A stretch of DNA of 64,000 nt from positions 124,001-188,000 of the forward strand of contig NZ_JYKS01000007.1 in assembly GCF_000935045.1 (NCBI RefSeq), given 5' to 3'. Shown here one piece after another: positions 8,572 to 18,076 of this stretch. The stretch comes from Pseudomonas sp. 10-1B. Its GTDB lineage: Bacteria > Pseudomonadota > Gammaproteobacteria > Pseudomonadales > Pseudomonadaceae. A program made the position numbers and the translations under genes. The notes under the pieces were generated by a model that did no database searches, was not told where the DNA came from, and saw only the letters and a program-made list of their open reading frames with translations. How positions within the stretch are numbered: the stretch's first letter is position 1; every line of letters begins with the position of its first letter.

Positions 8572-8601
8572 AAAAAAGCCAGGATAAAACCTGGCTTTTT
8601 T
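8572..8601. terminator. bidirectional Rho-independent terminator
   Basis: AAAAAAGCCAGG, a short ATAAAA loop, then CCTGGCTTTTTT. It serves the 73-aa gene on the plus strand and the ArnT-like operon on the minus strand, which ends at 8613. Confidence 0.9.
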
Positions 8602-8612
8602 GTGCTTGGAAT

Positions 8613-10067
8613 TTAGCCTTCGTTCTTGCGAGGCGTTTCCGCATTGCTTTCTCCAGCCAGACCCTCGGCACCTTGTACGGTACGTTTCCAATGGCACAGC
8701 ATGAGCTGGCTGGCGTTCGCTTCGGTGATCGCTGTACATGCTAGATCAGCGGGCAGACCATCCTTGCTGTCTCGCAAGCGCCTGGACAGATAGAACGAGC
8801 CATCCTGCGGCCACTTGGCAGGATCCTTGATGTTCTCGGACTTTCCGCTGCTGTAAAACTCCGACGAGTATGAGCGGCGGCCAGGATAGATCAGGGGAGC
8901 GGAATGAGCAGACTGCACATTGAGCCAGGCTTGAACCACATCTCGCTGATTCTGAGGTCGCTCCTCAAGTACCCCGGCGTAGATGATGCCCGCACCGATG
9001 ATTGGTAACACCAATGCACTCGCCGCGGCAGCCCATGTAGTCTTCGGGCCAACATCGCTGATCCGTCCGGATAGCAGCAATGCCCAGGCTGGCAGCGCAG
9101 GTAGCAGGTAGGTCCACAGAATGTTGCCTGCAAATGTGAAGAAGACCGGTGTCGCCAAGGCCCACAGCCAGAGGTAAGCCTCGAAGCGCTGCATTGATTC
9201 ACGCTTGCGGATCAGTAATGGTAAGAAAAAGGCCCACGGCAGTAGCGACAGTCCGAGCTGGATCCAGATGGTGCCATATGGCTTGGCATGAGCACTGCCG
9301 TATAGGTCGCCCGCCCAGTTACTGACGACGTAGCGGCTCCAGTGCTCACCAACGAAGAAGTACTCCATGAAGCCGGGCGTTTTCATCTCGGCCGCGACAT
9401 ACCAAGGCACGGATATACCGAACATGAGTACAAGGCCGCTGATCCAGGGAAGCCTCAGTACCCGTCCCCATTCCTTGTAGATAACGAACCAGGCGAATGC
9501 CGGCGCCCCCATAAGCACTAGGGTCAGAGGGCCTTTGGCAAGCAAGCCCAGCCCGAGACCTGCGAACATCAGGTAGGCATCCGCCTTGCTGGCGCACTTC
9601 ATCCAACGCCAGAAACCGTAGCTGGCCAGCAGAATCGAGAACGACAAAACAGGGTCGGTCAGCACGACACCGCTGGAGACTAGGCCAAGGGTGGTGCTGG
9701 AAAAGATAATGGCGGCCCAGATGCCGGCGTTACGGGAAATCTGCTGCGTGCCGAGTTTGATGATGATGAAACAGCTTGCCAGGTGCAGCAGCCACGCCGG
9801 GAAACGCGCAGCGAACTCGTTAACGCCGAAGACCGTCATGCTTGCGGCCTGGGTCCAGAAGGACAACGGTGGCTTGCCCCAGAACGGTACCCCGTAGTCG
9901 AACATGGGCGTGATCCAGTCATTCAACTCGACCATCTTGCGAGCCATTTCAGCGTAGCGAGCCTCCGATGTGTCCATCAGTGGATAGATGCCCAGCCCCA
10001 CCAAACGCAAGAGCAAAATCGAACCCAGGATCCACCACAGCGTCCGCTCGTTTTTCAGGCTCAGCAT
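8613..10067 (-). CDS. ArnT/PMT-like membrane glycosyltransferase
   Basis: A 484-aa polytopic GT39/GT83-type enzyme with about 11-12 membrane helices and a C-terminal periplasmic tail. The catalytic loop DTSEARYAEMARKM near residue 32 is the family signature, and PFWGKPPLSFW follows. Such enzymes move a sugar from a polyprenyl-phosphate donor to lipid A or another envelope acceptor. It overlaps the GT2 gene by 7 nt and is the last gene of a gtrA-GT2-arnT-like operon. The rest of the arn (L-Ara4N) pathway is absent here, so the sugar is unknown and a Gtr-type glucosyl addition is as likely as aminoarabinose. Confidence 0.82.
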   Translation of the reverse strand: MLSLKNERTLWWILGSILLLRLVGLGIYPLMDTSEARYAEMARKMVELNDWITPMFDYGVPFWGKPPLSFWTQAASMTVFGVNEFAARFPAWLLHLASCFIIIKLGTQQISRNAGIWAAIIFSSTTLGLVSSGVVLTDPVLSFSILLASYGFWRWMKCASKADAYLMFAGLGLGLLAKGPLTLVLMGAPAFAWFVIYKEWGRVLRLPWISGLVLMFGISVPWYVAAEMKTPGFMEYFFVGEHWSRYVVSNWAGDLYGSAHAKPYGTIWIQLGLSLLPWAFFLPLLIRKRESMQRFEAYLWLWALATPVFFTFAGNILWTYLLPALPAWALLLSGRISDVGPKTTWAAAASALVLPIIGAGIIYAGVLEERPQNQRDVVQAWLNVQSAHSAPLIYPGRRSYSSEFYSSGKSENIKDPAKWPQDGSFYLSRRLRDSKDGLPADLACTAITEANASQLMLCHWKRTVQGAEGLAGESNAETPRKNEG

Positions 10068-11044
10068 TTCTTACCCTCGATCGAGGCCATCGAAGGGTGG
10101 AGTGACACGGGATCCGCCTTGCTGCTGTGCTTCAGGAAATAGAGAGGCCGGCGCTTCACTTCCGCGAGTGTCACGCCCAGGTACTCCCCCACCATGGCGA
10201 CACCGACGCACATGAATGAAGCCATTCCGACGATCAGGTGATGGATGTCGAAACTTCCTGCCACAAGCGACGCAAGCATGTAGCAGATGCTGGAGACGAA
10301 AAGACCGAAACTGATGAGGCTGAAAATGCGCAGCGGTTTGCGAGAGAAGCTGACGATGCTTTCGATGGCCAGATTGAACAGGCCAGCTGCATTCCACTTG
10401 GTGCTGCCGGCATGGCGAACGGTGCGATTGTAGGGCAGCTCGATGGTACGGAAGCCTACCCAGCCGATCATGCCTTTGAGAATCCTGGAGCGTTCGTCCA
10501 GCGCCCGCAGTGCTGCCAGCGGCGCAGGCCCAATCAATCGGAAATCGCTGACATCGGCCGGCATGTCCACCTTCTCCACCAGGCGCTGCATGACCCAGTA
10601 GTAAGCCCGGGCACTCATGCGCTTAAACCACGAATCACCGACTCTCAGGTTGCGTTGCATGTTCACCACGTCGTAACCGCGTTGCCAGTGGTCCACCATG
10701 GCCGAGATGAGCTCTGGTGGGTCCTGCAGGTCGACATCGATGAAGATCAGCGCACTGCCACGGGCATGGTCTATCCCGGCGCTGAGTGCAGCCTCTTTGC
10801 CGAAGTTGCGACTCAGGGACAGACAACGTACAGATGACCCATCCTGATAGTGGCGAAGAATGTCGGCCGTTCGGTCGTTACTGCCATCGTCGATATAGAG
10901 GATTTCGCAGGAGACGGGTAAGCGCTTCACGACGCGGGTGATCCGCTGGTGGAACTCGGGGATGGTTTCCTCTTCCTGGAAGCAAGGGACGACGATGGTT
11001 AACAAGGGATCAGGGCGCTCGGGAAAGCGATGTAATGTCTGCAT
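10061..11044 (-). CDS. GtrB/ArnC-like polyprenyl-phosphate glycosyltransferase (GT2)
   Basis: A 327-aa GT2 enzyme that loads a sugar onto undecaprenyl phosphate at the cytoplasmic face. The N-terminal GT-A domain shows TIVVPCFQEEETIPEF, IDDGSND and the metal site DVDLQDPPEL; two C-terminal helices (~235-300) anchor it. The frame is open to a TTG at 11080, but the ATG at 11044 starts closer to the catalytic fold. It starts inside the end of gtrA and ends inside the ArnT-like gene, so the three are translationally coupled. Its donor sugar cannot be read from the sequence. Confidence 0.85.
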   Translation of the reverse strand: MQTLHRFPERPDPLLTIVVPCFQEEETIPEFHQRITRVVKRLPVSCEILYIDDGSNDRTADILRHYQDGSSVRCLSLSRNFGKEAALSAGIDHARGSALIFIDVDLQDPPELISAMVDHWQRGYDVVNMQRNLRVGDSWFKRMSARAYYWVMQRLVEKVDMPADVSDFRLIGPAPLAALRALDERSRILKGMIGWVGFRTIELPYNRTVRHAGSTKWNAAGLFNLAIESIVSFSRKPLRIFSLISFGLFVSSICYMLASLVAGSFDIHHLIVGMASFMCVGVAMVGEYLGVTLAEVKRRPLYFLKHSSKADPVSLHPSMASIEGKKC

Positions 11045-11429
11045 GATTGAATGTCCAAAAACGATGTGCAATGAATCCAAGTGCAGTGAGGCTTAAGGTC
11101 ACTACAAGTTGGGAGATGAGCGGTGACAGATTCGACTTGATGAGGAACCACATACCCACGCCATTGCCGAAGTTTGTGGCTAACGCGACCAGTGCAAACC
11201 TGACAGGCTGAAACTTACGAGAGCCATCTGACACAAAGCAGAGCGCCCTATTTCCAATAAAGCTTGCGATAGCGCCAACCATGCCTCCACAGATACTGGC
11301 TAGCAATGGAGTAGATAATTCTGTCGTAACCAGCACTAGGAACACCGCATAATGGATTCCCGTTGCTATGAAGCCGATCCCCAGATAACGAATCAGTAAG
11401 GTAGTAAGAGGTAGGGTTTGATTTTCCAT
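11010..11429 (-). CDS. GtrA-like flippase family protein
   Basis: A 139-aa protein with four membrane helices (GtrA/DPMS1 family), opening LLIRYLGIGFIATGIHYAVF and closing with the family signature FIAHRFWTF. GtrA proteins are thought to flip polyprenyl-phosphate sugars to the periplasm. First gene of the operon whose promoter box lies at 11592-11631. The TTG two codons upstream (11435) could also be used; ATG at 11429 is preferred. Confidence 0.85.
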   Translation of the reverse strand: MENQTLPLTTLLIRYLGIGFIATGIHYAVFLVLVTTELSTPLLASICGGMVGAIASFIGNRALCFVSDGSRKFQPVRFALVALATNFGNGVGMWFLIKSNLSPLISQLVVTLSLTALGFIAHRFWTFNHADITSLSRAP

Positions 11430-11591
11430 GCCCAAAGCCTATGGAGGCAAAGGTGAAAAAAAAGTGAACCAAATGTAAATGCGTAATTGGCTAAATTTAG
11501 ATCTGCCAAGTAATGAAATTGGCGCGCTAGGCTAGCACGCTACAATATCAGCAAGATTGCTCGAAAATTACGCTTTCGAAATAAAACCTTC

Positions 11592-11631
11592 CGATAACGC
11601 ATGCATGACCTGCGGATTACAATGCTGACAA
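11592..11631 (-). promoter_or_regulatory. CzcR/CopR-type box and -10 for the gtrA operon
   Basis: On the minus strand TTGTC-N6-GTAAT (11616-11631) is followed after 18 nt by TTATCG (11592-11597). The box, and the GGTCAT within the spacer, are almost identical to the eptA promoter at 2170-2209. The predicted start is near 11585, giving a ~155-nt leader before gtrA. The divergent LysR gene begins at 11687. Confidence 0.65.
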
Positions 11632-11686
11632 GATAAGGAAATGCTGGGTGGCATTGAGATAGATTCCCCGAATTAAGGGGGACCCA

Positions 11687-12655
11687 ATGGTTACACAAAA
11701 TGAAACATTTACAAGCAGCGTTGTTCCTTACAGTCCTGACATATTGGATGATCTGCCAATTGATGATCAGCTGGCCGTAGAGTTTTTCGCAACAGCACGT
11801 TGTGCCAGTTTCAAACAGGCTGCCCGGGGGCTCAATGTGCCAGTGGTAGGCCTTCGGAAACGCTTGGAGAAACTGGAAGAGCACATTGGTGCTCCCGTGT
11901 TTGTATACAAACACAACAAGCTTGCCCTGACCCGCACTGGCGAGAGGGTCAGCCATTACCTGTGCCAGCTCTTCGGCCCAGACGGCCTTGGCAAGTCCGG
12001 TGAAAAGGAAGTCCCCAGGCTTACCATCGCGATCACGGAGCCAGTGTTGAGCGACATCGTAAACCGCGATCTAGTCGCCTACGTGCGCGATCATGCCGAA
12101 ATGCAGCTTGAAATCCATTCAGAGTGCACAACGCAGATGCTCTCTGAGTGTGAAGTCGATGTGGGTATCGCTTTCGTGAGCCCAGATGATGAGGGCGCGT
12201 TTGATCGCCATCCTACGTATAGGTTTGAACGGCTTGGCCGGATTGGGCACTCGCTGTTCATTTCCAGCCGCTACTCAAGAAGCGTCACCCTTCCAGTGCA
12301 GAGCCTGGATTTGCACAACTTCATGCTCGTTATCCCTTGGGATGAAGAGATTTTGGCGGGCTCACGAAAGTGGGCATCGATAATGGCTGAGCATCAGGGC
12401 GGTACCACTCGGGTAAAGAACTATAACTTATCCCGTGGCCTTGTCGTAGGAGGCGCGTGTATCGGTGTGCTGCCCGACTATAGTCGAAAGATGGAGAGGA
12501 ATATTCTGCCGGTGCCGGGTTTTTTGGACGATCTGGAGGAGAAAGATGTCTATCTTGTTATCAAAACCAAGCTTGCCCGCAACCCGCACGTTCTGGAAAT
12601 CCGTAGATTGATCAAGAAGAGCTTCTTTGATAAGAAGGACTGGCTTGTTCGGTAA
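11687..12655 (+). CDS. LysR-family transcriptional regulator (divergent)
   Basis: A 322-aa regulator with an unusually long N-terminal extension (~27 residues) before the helix-turn-helix (AVEFFATARCASFKQAARGLNV, ~30-85), then a periplasmic-binding-like effector domain (~105-310). The ATG follows AAGGGGG. It is divergent from the gtrA operon and upstream of the OprO/P-type porin gene; either could be its target. The effector is unknown. The overall fold is clear although the HTH departs from the usual LysR consensus. Confidence 0.8.
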   Translation: MVTQNETFTSSVVPYSPDILDDLPIDDQLAVEFFATARCASFKQAARGLNVPVVGLRKRLEKLEEHIGAPVFVYKHNKLALTRTGERVSHYLCQLFGPDGLGKSGEKEVPRLTIAITEPVLSDIVNRDLVAYVRDHAEMQLEIHSECTTQMLSECEVDVGIAFVSPDDEGAFDRHPTYRFERLGRIGHSLFISSRYSRSVTLPVQSLDLHNFMLVIPWDEEILAGSRKWASIMAEHQGGTTRVKNYNLSRGLVVGGACIGVLPDYSRKMERNILPVPGFLDDLEEKDVYLVIKTKLARNPHVLEIRRLIKKSFFDKKDWLVR

Positions 12656-12865
12656 CAGTTTTGTTAGGTTTCAAACTCTCCTGTTAACACTACAGAAACA
12701 CAACTGTCATATTCGCTTGCAATCTAGTCAGAGTGCTTAGAACAAAGGCATCTTGTTACAGCAGGTGACAACCGTGGCCTGCTCCCATCTGCAAGATAAA
12801 TTTAGGCCGACGAAGGGCGAAATACAACGTCGGTAGCTAAGCACTTAACATACGAGAGGCAAGCA

Positions 12866-14173
12866 ATGATCCGTTCTTCGAACATGCGGGAAAAGCTGTT
12901 GGCTGCCGCAATAATAGGCACATTTTCCTCGCAAGCATTCTCCGGAACAGTAACCACTGACGGAGCTGACATCGTTCTGAAGACCAAGGGCGGTCTTGAA
13001 GTATCGACTTCTGACAAGGAATTCAGTTTCAAACTGGGCGGTCGCGTTCAGGCCGACTACGGCCGTTTCGATGGTGTCTTCACCAAGAATGGCGATACCG
13101 CTGACGCCGGCTACTTCCGTCGCGCCTACCTTGAGCTCGGCGGCGTTCTGTACCGCGACTGGAAGTATCAGCTCAACTACGACCTTTCCCGCAACACGGG
13201 CAACGACTCCGACGGTTACTTCGACGAGGCCAGCCTGACCTACACCGGTTTCAAGCCCGTCCAACTGCGATTCGGTCGTTTCTACACCGACTTCGGTCTT
13301 GAGAAAGCCACCAGTTCGAAGTGGACCACTGCCATGGAGCGGAACCTCTCGTACGACCTGGCGGACTGGATCAACGACAACGCCGGCATGGGTGTTCAAG
13401 CCACCAGCACCATCGCTGACATGGCTTATGTCTCCGGTAGCGTTTTCAGCGAAACCAACAACAACTCGGATGGCGACAGCACCAAGCGCTACAACGCACG
13501 TGCCGTGTTCGCACCGCTGCACAGTGATGGCAACGTCCTGCACGTCGGTGCTCAGTACGCTTACCGCGACCTCAAAAACAGTGCGGTCGATACCCGGATT
13601 CGTTCGCGTCTTGGCGTTCGCGGTGTAGATACCAATGGCGGCGGCGATGCCGGCACCAACGGCAACCGCATGCTGTTTGGCGGTGCCGCCGCACAAGATG
13701 GCCTGTGGAAGGACGATTCGGTCTGGGGTCTCGAAGGTGCCTGGGCCACCGGCCCGTTCTCGGTGCAAGCGGAATACCTTCGCCGCAAGCTGAAAGCTGA
13801 CCAGGCCAACAGCGACATGAAGGCCTCTGGTTACTACGCCCAGATGGCTTACACCCTGACCGGCGAGCCGCGTATCTACAAGCTCGACGGTGCCAAGTTC
13901 GACACTATCAAACCAGAGAACAAGGAACTGGGGGCCTGGGAAGTTTTCTACCGCTTTGACGATATCAAGGTCGAAGACGGCAACCTGGTCACCGCAGCGG
14001 ATCAATCGAACGAGCGCAAGGCCAAGAGCCACACTGTGGGTGTGAACTGGTATGTCAACGAGGCAGTGAAACTCAGTGCCAACTACATCAACGTGCGTAC
14101 TGACAATAACGAGAACACCGTGGGCGACGACAGCGGCAATGCAATCGTGACCCGCCTGCAATACGTCTTCTGA
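12866..14173 (+). CDS. OprO/OprP-family phosphate-type porin
   Basis: A 435-aa outer-membrane beta-barrel of the phosphate-selective porin O/P family. A signal peptide (~26 residues, ending AFS) is followed by [38 protein letters not shown] and [18 protein letters not shown], and the C-terminus ends with Phe as porins do. It would pass phosphate, polyphosphate or similar anions. A second ATG six codons in is possible. The upstream 210 nt contain no box of the czc type and only a half Pho-box-like CTGTCAT (12706-12712), so its control is open. A hairpin terminator follows. Confidence 0.88.
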   Translation: MIRSSNMREKLLAAAIIGTFSSQAFSGTVTTDGADIVLKTKGGLEVSTSDKEFSFKLGGRVQADYGRFDGVFTKNGDTADAGYFRRAYLELGGVLYRDWKYQLNYDLSRNTGNDSDGYFDEASLTYTGFKPVQLRFGRFYTDFGLEKATSSKWTTAMERNLSYDLADWINDNAGMGVQATSTIADMAYVSGSVFSETNNNSDGDSTKRYNARAVFAPLHSDGNVLHVGAQYAYRDLKNSAVDTRIRSRLGVRGVDTNGGGDAGTNGNRMLFGGAAAQDGLWKDDSVWGLEGAWATGPFSVQAEYLRRKLKADQANSDMKASGYYAQMAYTLTGEPRIYKLDGAKFDTIKPENKELGAWEVFYRFDDIKVEDGNLVTAADQSNERKAKSHTVGVNWYVNEAVKLSANYINVRTDNNENTVGDDSGNAIVTRLQYVF

Positions 14174-14198
14174 TCCCTCTCATCAGTCTGACGTGAGA

Positions 14199-14229
14199 AA
14201 GCCGGAAGCGCTCAATGTGCTTCCGGCTT
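14199..14229 (+). terminator. hairpin terminator behind the OprO/P-type porin
   Basis: A perfect 11-bp stem (AAGCCGGAAGC / GCTTCCGGCTT, 9-nt loop), 26 nt behind the porin stop. The T tract is short, so strength is uncertain. The stretch from here to 14471 shows no credible gene. Confidence 0.65.
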
Positions 14230-14471
14230 CCCTGTTTCTGACGTGATCGAGCTTGGAGCGTCCTCCTCCTACCTGCTCTCGCTCACCTGATGACCTCTCT
14301 TGCCAAAACTCGGCGAATCTGGTGTGATTGCCGCGTCGGGTTTTGCATGGTGGCCGTGCAAGCAAACCAAACCTGACTCCTACTCATGATTGAACCTGAT
14401 TCGACGTCCAGCTTCGCGTCTAACGGCCCTACAAGCGCAGCTACCCCAACGTCGCTCATTAGGGGATAGTC

Positions 14472-15497
14472 ATGTCTGCCAAAAAGCTGCTTCAACCTCT
14501 CGCTGCTCAGCTGCACGCCTCATTCTCGGCTTCCGGTCGCCCGTACGCTCACCAGCACATTCACCAGTTGCTCCACGCTGCCATTGGCTCCGTCTCCCCA
14601 GAAGTTGACTCCCAAGACAATCTGCCAATCCAGGTATGCCGTGACAGCGACAGGCAGTACAACCTCTACGAGACGATTGAGCGGGCGAAAAAGTGCTTGG
14701 GATTGACCGATCTTCAAGCAGTCGGCGTGGCTGAAGAAGTCATCGAAGTACTACGAGCTGCAGGGATAGGCGTGAACCAGGTTCGCCTGCTCCTCGACCC
14801 CTCCTTCACCTCGAAGACTCGTAAAAAGGCATTCAAAGCCCTTTGCAAGAATCTGGATCTGAACGAGCTCGGCGATCGATTCGTCCCGAAAACGGCGACG
14901 CTGGCCATTGCGGCGGGTATGGCACCGCCTCCGAAAATCACGTGGAAAGATCGCTTCGCACTGGCTGCAGATTTCCCTATACGGGGACAGAGCCAGCTCG
15001 TCGAAATGGTGACTCGAAGCGAGTGCTATCTGTGGGTATTTCCGCCGACTGATCATCAAGCTACGGCTTCGGCGAGTCACGACCGCTATTTCGGTGAACA
15101 GACCCATCCGAGCGCTGAGATGGGCATGGGGTTCACTATCATCGATTCCGGATCGACCCGCCCTAAATTTCCGATGCTCTCCAAACAGCCGGAAGAGACC
15201 TTCATCCAGTATTCACTTTCGGCGCCGATGTGGTTCTGGCGCGCACAAAGTAACACCTGGCGGCTGGGAAACATCCTGCGCTCCAAGATCCTTGACGGGG
15301 CTCCTTGGCATAACGAGCCCTTGAGCGATGTGCTGCCAGGTGGTCTGAAGTCTCTGCCGCGGATTTATGGGTGCACCACCTGCCAAACGCTGTTCGTCGA
15401 GAAACACAGCGGCTATCCGGATGTACCCACTCAGTGCCAATGCGGTGAGGCGAGCAGCACGCGTGACCAAAACGAGTCACCTGCTCTCAATAGCTGA
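14472..15497 (+). CDS. hypothetical protein with C-terminal zinc ribbon (341 aa)
   Basis: Not recognised. A soluble protein without signal peptide. The N-terminal ~110 residues are helical. The C-terminal part holds a Cys4 zinc-ribbon pattern (CTTCQTLFVEKHSGYPDVPT, then CQC) near residues 305-330. The ATG follows AGGGG. It lies alone between the porin and a 74-aa gene on the same strand. Genes of this kind turn up in Pseudomonas islands, but nothing in the sequence ties it to metals beyond its neighbours. Confidence 0.65.
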   Translation: MSAKKLLQPLAAQLHASFSASGRPYAHQHIHQLLHAAIGSVSPEVDSQDNLPIQVCRDSDRQYNLYETIERAKKCLGLTDLQAVGVAEEVIEVLRAAGIGVNQVRLLLDPSFTSKTRKKAFKALCKNLDLNELGDRFVPKTATLAIAAGMAPPPKITWKDRFALAADFPIRGQSQLVEMVTRSECYLWVFPPTDHQATASASHDRYFGEQTHPSAEMGMGFTIIDSGSTRPKFPMLSKQPEETFIQYSLSAPMWFWRAQSNTWRLGNILRSKILDGAPWHNEPLSDVLPGGLKSLPRIYGCTTCQTLFVEKHSGYPDVPTQCQCGEASSTRDQNESPALNS

Positions 15498-15624
15498 TTT
15501 TCCTTACGGTGGCGGGCTATGCCCCCCGTTAGGGATTGGCTATGGGAGCGGGATTCGCTCACCCCAAACCTGAAGGCGCCGCCATCTAACCGAGCGATAT
15601 GAGCTGAATGCTCGCGGAGTAGAT

Positions 15625-15849
15625 ATGCAGAACAGTACCAACAAACAAGACACCCTGGCGGCGATCAATGCACTTGTGGAGATTGCGTATGATCAGGGAT
15701 TTGCGAACGGACAAGGGGTCGGCAATCAAGTCGGTTTCGTAGCCGGTGTCATGAGTCTCAAAGCTGCGTTGGCCTGCGGCTTAAGGCACGGCTCACCTGA
15801 GTGTGGGAAGGCCCTTGAAAGCCTCAAGCGCATCGGGATCGACGAGTGA
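15625..15849 (+). CDS. small hypothetical protein (74 aa)
   Basis: A soluble small protein with a Gly/Gln-rich centre (QGFANGQGVGNQVGFVAG) flanked by helices and two Cys near the end. GGAG precedes the ATG and a strong 16-bp hairpin terminator follows. No family or function recognised. It lies 127 nt behind the 341-aa gene on the same strand and may share its transcript. Confidence 0.6.
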   Translation: MQNSTNKQDTLAAINALVEIAYDQGFANGQGVGNQVGFVAGVMSLKAALACGLRHGSPECGKALESLKRIGIDE

Positions 15850-15853
15850 GAAA

Positions 15854-15890
15854 AGTACGGGTCGTGCGCTGATCGCGCACGACCCGTACT
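15854..15890. terminator. 16-bp perfect hairpin between convergent genes
   Basis: AGTACGGGTCGTGCGC and its complement separated by a 5-nt loop, just behind the 74-aa gene and 50 nt from the end of the convergent P-type ATPase gene. T-rich sequence (TCTACTT) follows on the plus strand. Confidence 0.7.
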
Positions 15891-15939
15891 TCTACTTCAA
15901 GTCATTTCCCTGCTTAGCTTCATGATTGAAGCTCAGGGA

Positions 15940-17937
15940 TCAGGAGCTTCTGCGGTAGGCCAACAACCGCAAGGCGTTGAAGACGACCAGCAGTGTGGAG
16001 CCCTCATGGATCGCAACGGCGGCACCAATGCTCAAGCCCATGATGGTAGACGGAACCAAGATGGCCACAATCCCCAAGCTGACGAACAGGTTCTGGCGGA
16101 TGATCGATCGCGTGTGACGGCTCAGCCCCACCGCAAATGGGAGTTGCCTGATGTCGTCAGCCATAAGCGCGATATCAGCCGTTTCCAGGGCGACATCAGA
16201 TCCGGCAGCCCCCATTGCGATGCCAACGCTCGAATTGGCCATGGCAGGGGCATCATTCACGCCGTCACCCACCATGGCCACCCTGGCGCTGAGGCGCAGG
16301 TTCTTGATGGCCTTGACCTTGTCTTCCGGCATTAGGTCTCCCCACGCCTCATCTAAGCCAACTTGTTTGGCTACCGCCTCTGCAACGCGGTTGTGGTCCC
16401 CAGAAATCATGACCATGCGGTCGATGCCCATCTCTCTGAGTTTCTGGAGTGCCTCTTTGGCACCCTCTCGGGGTGTGTCCAATAGCCCGATAGCGCCCAG
16501 ATCCTTGTCAGCGCGACGTACCACCATGGTTGTGCGGCCCGACTGACGCAGACGCTCCGCAGCCTCCAAGGCTGCCTTGCTCAGTGCGGGAATACCATTG
16601 GTACCGAACATCTCGACCTTGCCAATCCAGACGAACTGCCCATCAAGCTCGGCACGTACGCCGCGGCCAATCATGTTGCTCATGTTCTTGGCTTGCAATC
16701 GGCGCCGTGTGCCAATCATCTCTTCACCGTCACGCACAATTGCCGCAGCCAGCGGATGGTCGCTCATCGACTCCACAGCGATGGCGACGTTTAGTAGATC
16801 CTCGATCTGCGTGCCGCCTACCGGTATTACATCGGTGATGCGTGGGCGCCCTTCGGTCAGGGTACCGGTCTTGTCGAATGCCATGGCATTCAAGGAGCCG
16901 AGCTCTTCAAGCGGTGCACCGCCCTTGATCAGCACGCCACCTCGGGCTGCCCTGGCGATGCCAGATAGAATGGCGCTTGGTGTTGCGATCGCCAGCGCGC
17001 AGGGGCTGGCTGCAACCAGTACGGCCATCGCCCGGTAGAACGAGTCACGGAACGGCTCATCAAGGAAAATGCCGGCAAATAGCAGCCCGACTACCAGCAG
17101 CAAAACCAACGGGACGAATATGCGTTGGAAGCGGTCCGTGAATCGCTGGGTCGGTGACTTCCTGACTTCGGCTTCACTGACCATCTTGATGACCCGCGCC
17201 AGGGTACTTTCCGTAGAGCGCCGTGTTACCTCAACCTCGATGAGCGTTTCGCCATTGATGGTACCGGCGAAGACTTTCGAGGCTGCATCCACTGCATCTG
17301 GCTTGCTGCGTGCGAGTTCGGCATCAGGGACAGGTTGCTTGTCCACGGGGACGCTCTCACCGGTTACTGGCGCCTGGTTGATACTTGAGGAGCCCACTAC
17401 AACAAAACCATCGGCCGGTAGGCGGTCATTGGGGCGCACGATGACAACGTCACCGGGAACCAGCAGCTCCACAGGCATTTCCAACGTGCCATTTGCTCTG
17501 CGTACGATCGCGGTGGCTGGTGCGAGCTTGGACAGTGCCTCAATCGCTTTCTTGGCCCGCCCCATCGCGTAGCTTTCAAGGGAATGCCCCAGACTGAACA
17601 GGAACAGCAGCAGAGCCCCCTCCGCCCAGGCGCCAATGCTCGCGGCACCGGCTGCGGCGAGAAGCATCAGCGAATCGATCTCGAAGCGTTTCTGGCGGAT
17701 GTTGCTGATCGCTTCCTTGGTGGTGAACCATCCACCGAACACATAGGCCGACACGTACAGAATCAGGGGCAGTCGATCAATCAGGTCAAGTTGTCCTGCG
17801 AGAGCTCCGGCACCCAGGAGGGCACCACAGATCAGCGCGAAAATCAGCTCCGTGTTCATGCCAAAAATGCCGCCATGCTCATGGCTATGACCTTCATGCC
17901 CAGCTTGGTCATCAGGGCGTTCAAGCAAACTCTTCAT
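15940..17937 (-). CDS. cadA: P1B-type Zn/Cd/Co-exporting ATPase (CzcP/CadA-like)
   Basis: A 665-aa ATP-driven inner-membrane exporter. The His-rich N-terminus (HEGHSHEHGG) replaces the usual CxxC metal-binding domain. It shows the actuator motif TGES (~193-196), the membrane metal site S311-P-C313, phosphorylation site D355-KTGT, the P-type hinge GDGVNDAPA, and H644-E-G-S near the last helix. SPC with HEGS/T and no heavy-metal-associated domain are hallmarks of the P1B-4 (CzcP/CoaT/CtpD) class rather than CPC-type ZntA/CadA. It complements czcCBA by clearing the cytoplasm. AGAAGGGA precedes the ATG. No czc-type box was found upstream. Confidence 0.92.
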   Translation of the reverse strand: MKSLLERPDDQAGHEGHSHEHGGIFGMNTELIFALICGALLGAGALAGQLDLIDRLPLILYVSAYVFGGWFTTKEAISNIRQKRFEIDSLMLLAAAGAASIGAWAEGALLLFLFSLGHSLESYAMGRAKKAIEALSKLAPATAIVRRANGTLEMPVELLVPGDVVIVRPNDRLPADGFVVVGSSSINQAPVTGESVPVDKQPVPDAELARSKPDAVDAASKVFAGTINGETLIEVEVTRRSTESTLARVIKMVSEAEVRKSPTQRFTDRFQRIFVPLVLLLVVGLLFAGIFLDEPFRDSFYRAMAVLVAASPCALAIATPSAILSGIARAARGGVLIKGGAPLEELGSLNAMAFDKTGTLTEGRPRITDVIPVGGTQIEDLLNVAIAVESMSDHPLAAAIVRDGEEMIGTRRRLQAKNMSNMIGRGVRAELDGQFVWIGKVEMFGTNGIPALSKAALEAAERLRQSGRTTMVVRRADKDLGAIGLLDTPREGAKEALQKLREMGIDRMVMISGDHNRVAEAVAKQVGLDEAWGDLMPEDKVKAIKNLRLSARVAMVGDGVNDAPAMANSSVGIAMGAAGSDVALETADIALMADDIRQLPFAVGLSRHTRSIIRQNLFVSLGIVAILVPSTIMGLSIGAAVAIHEGSTLLVVFNALRLLAYRRSS

Positions 17938-18076
17938 AACTCGTCCCTTCTGGGGTCAAGGCTTCCAATTGCCCTCTGCAGTTGGGAGCCGTCGCGGTTG
18001 GTTAGCTAAGACCTATTGCACGGTTTGCCCCGGCCCAGGCGTTAACATGTCAAAACCATGGGGCATCGGGCGTAAT

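Noticed and set aside
12706..12712. CTGTCAT as a Pho box for the OprO/P-type porin
   Set aside because: Only one half-site is present; the second half at the right spacing does not match.
12845..14161. 438-aa minus-strand frame opposite the OprO/P-type porin
   Set aside because: Third-position GC shadow of the porin; low-complexity Val/Gly/Ala content.
14386..14469. 27-aa frame just before the 341-aa gene
   Set aside because: No ribosome binding site; could be a leader peptide but nothing supports it.
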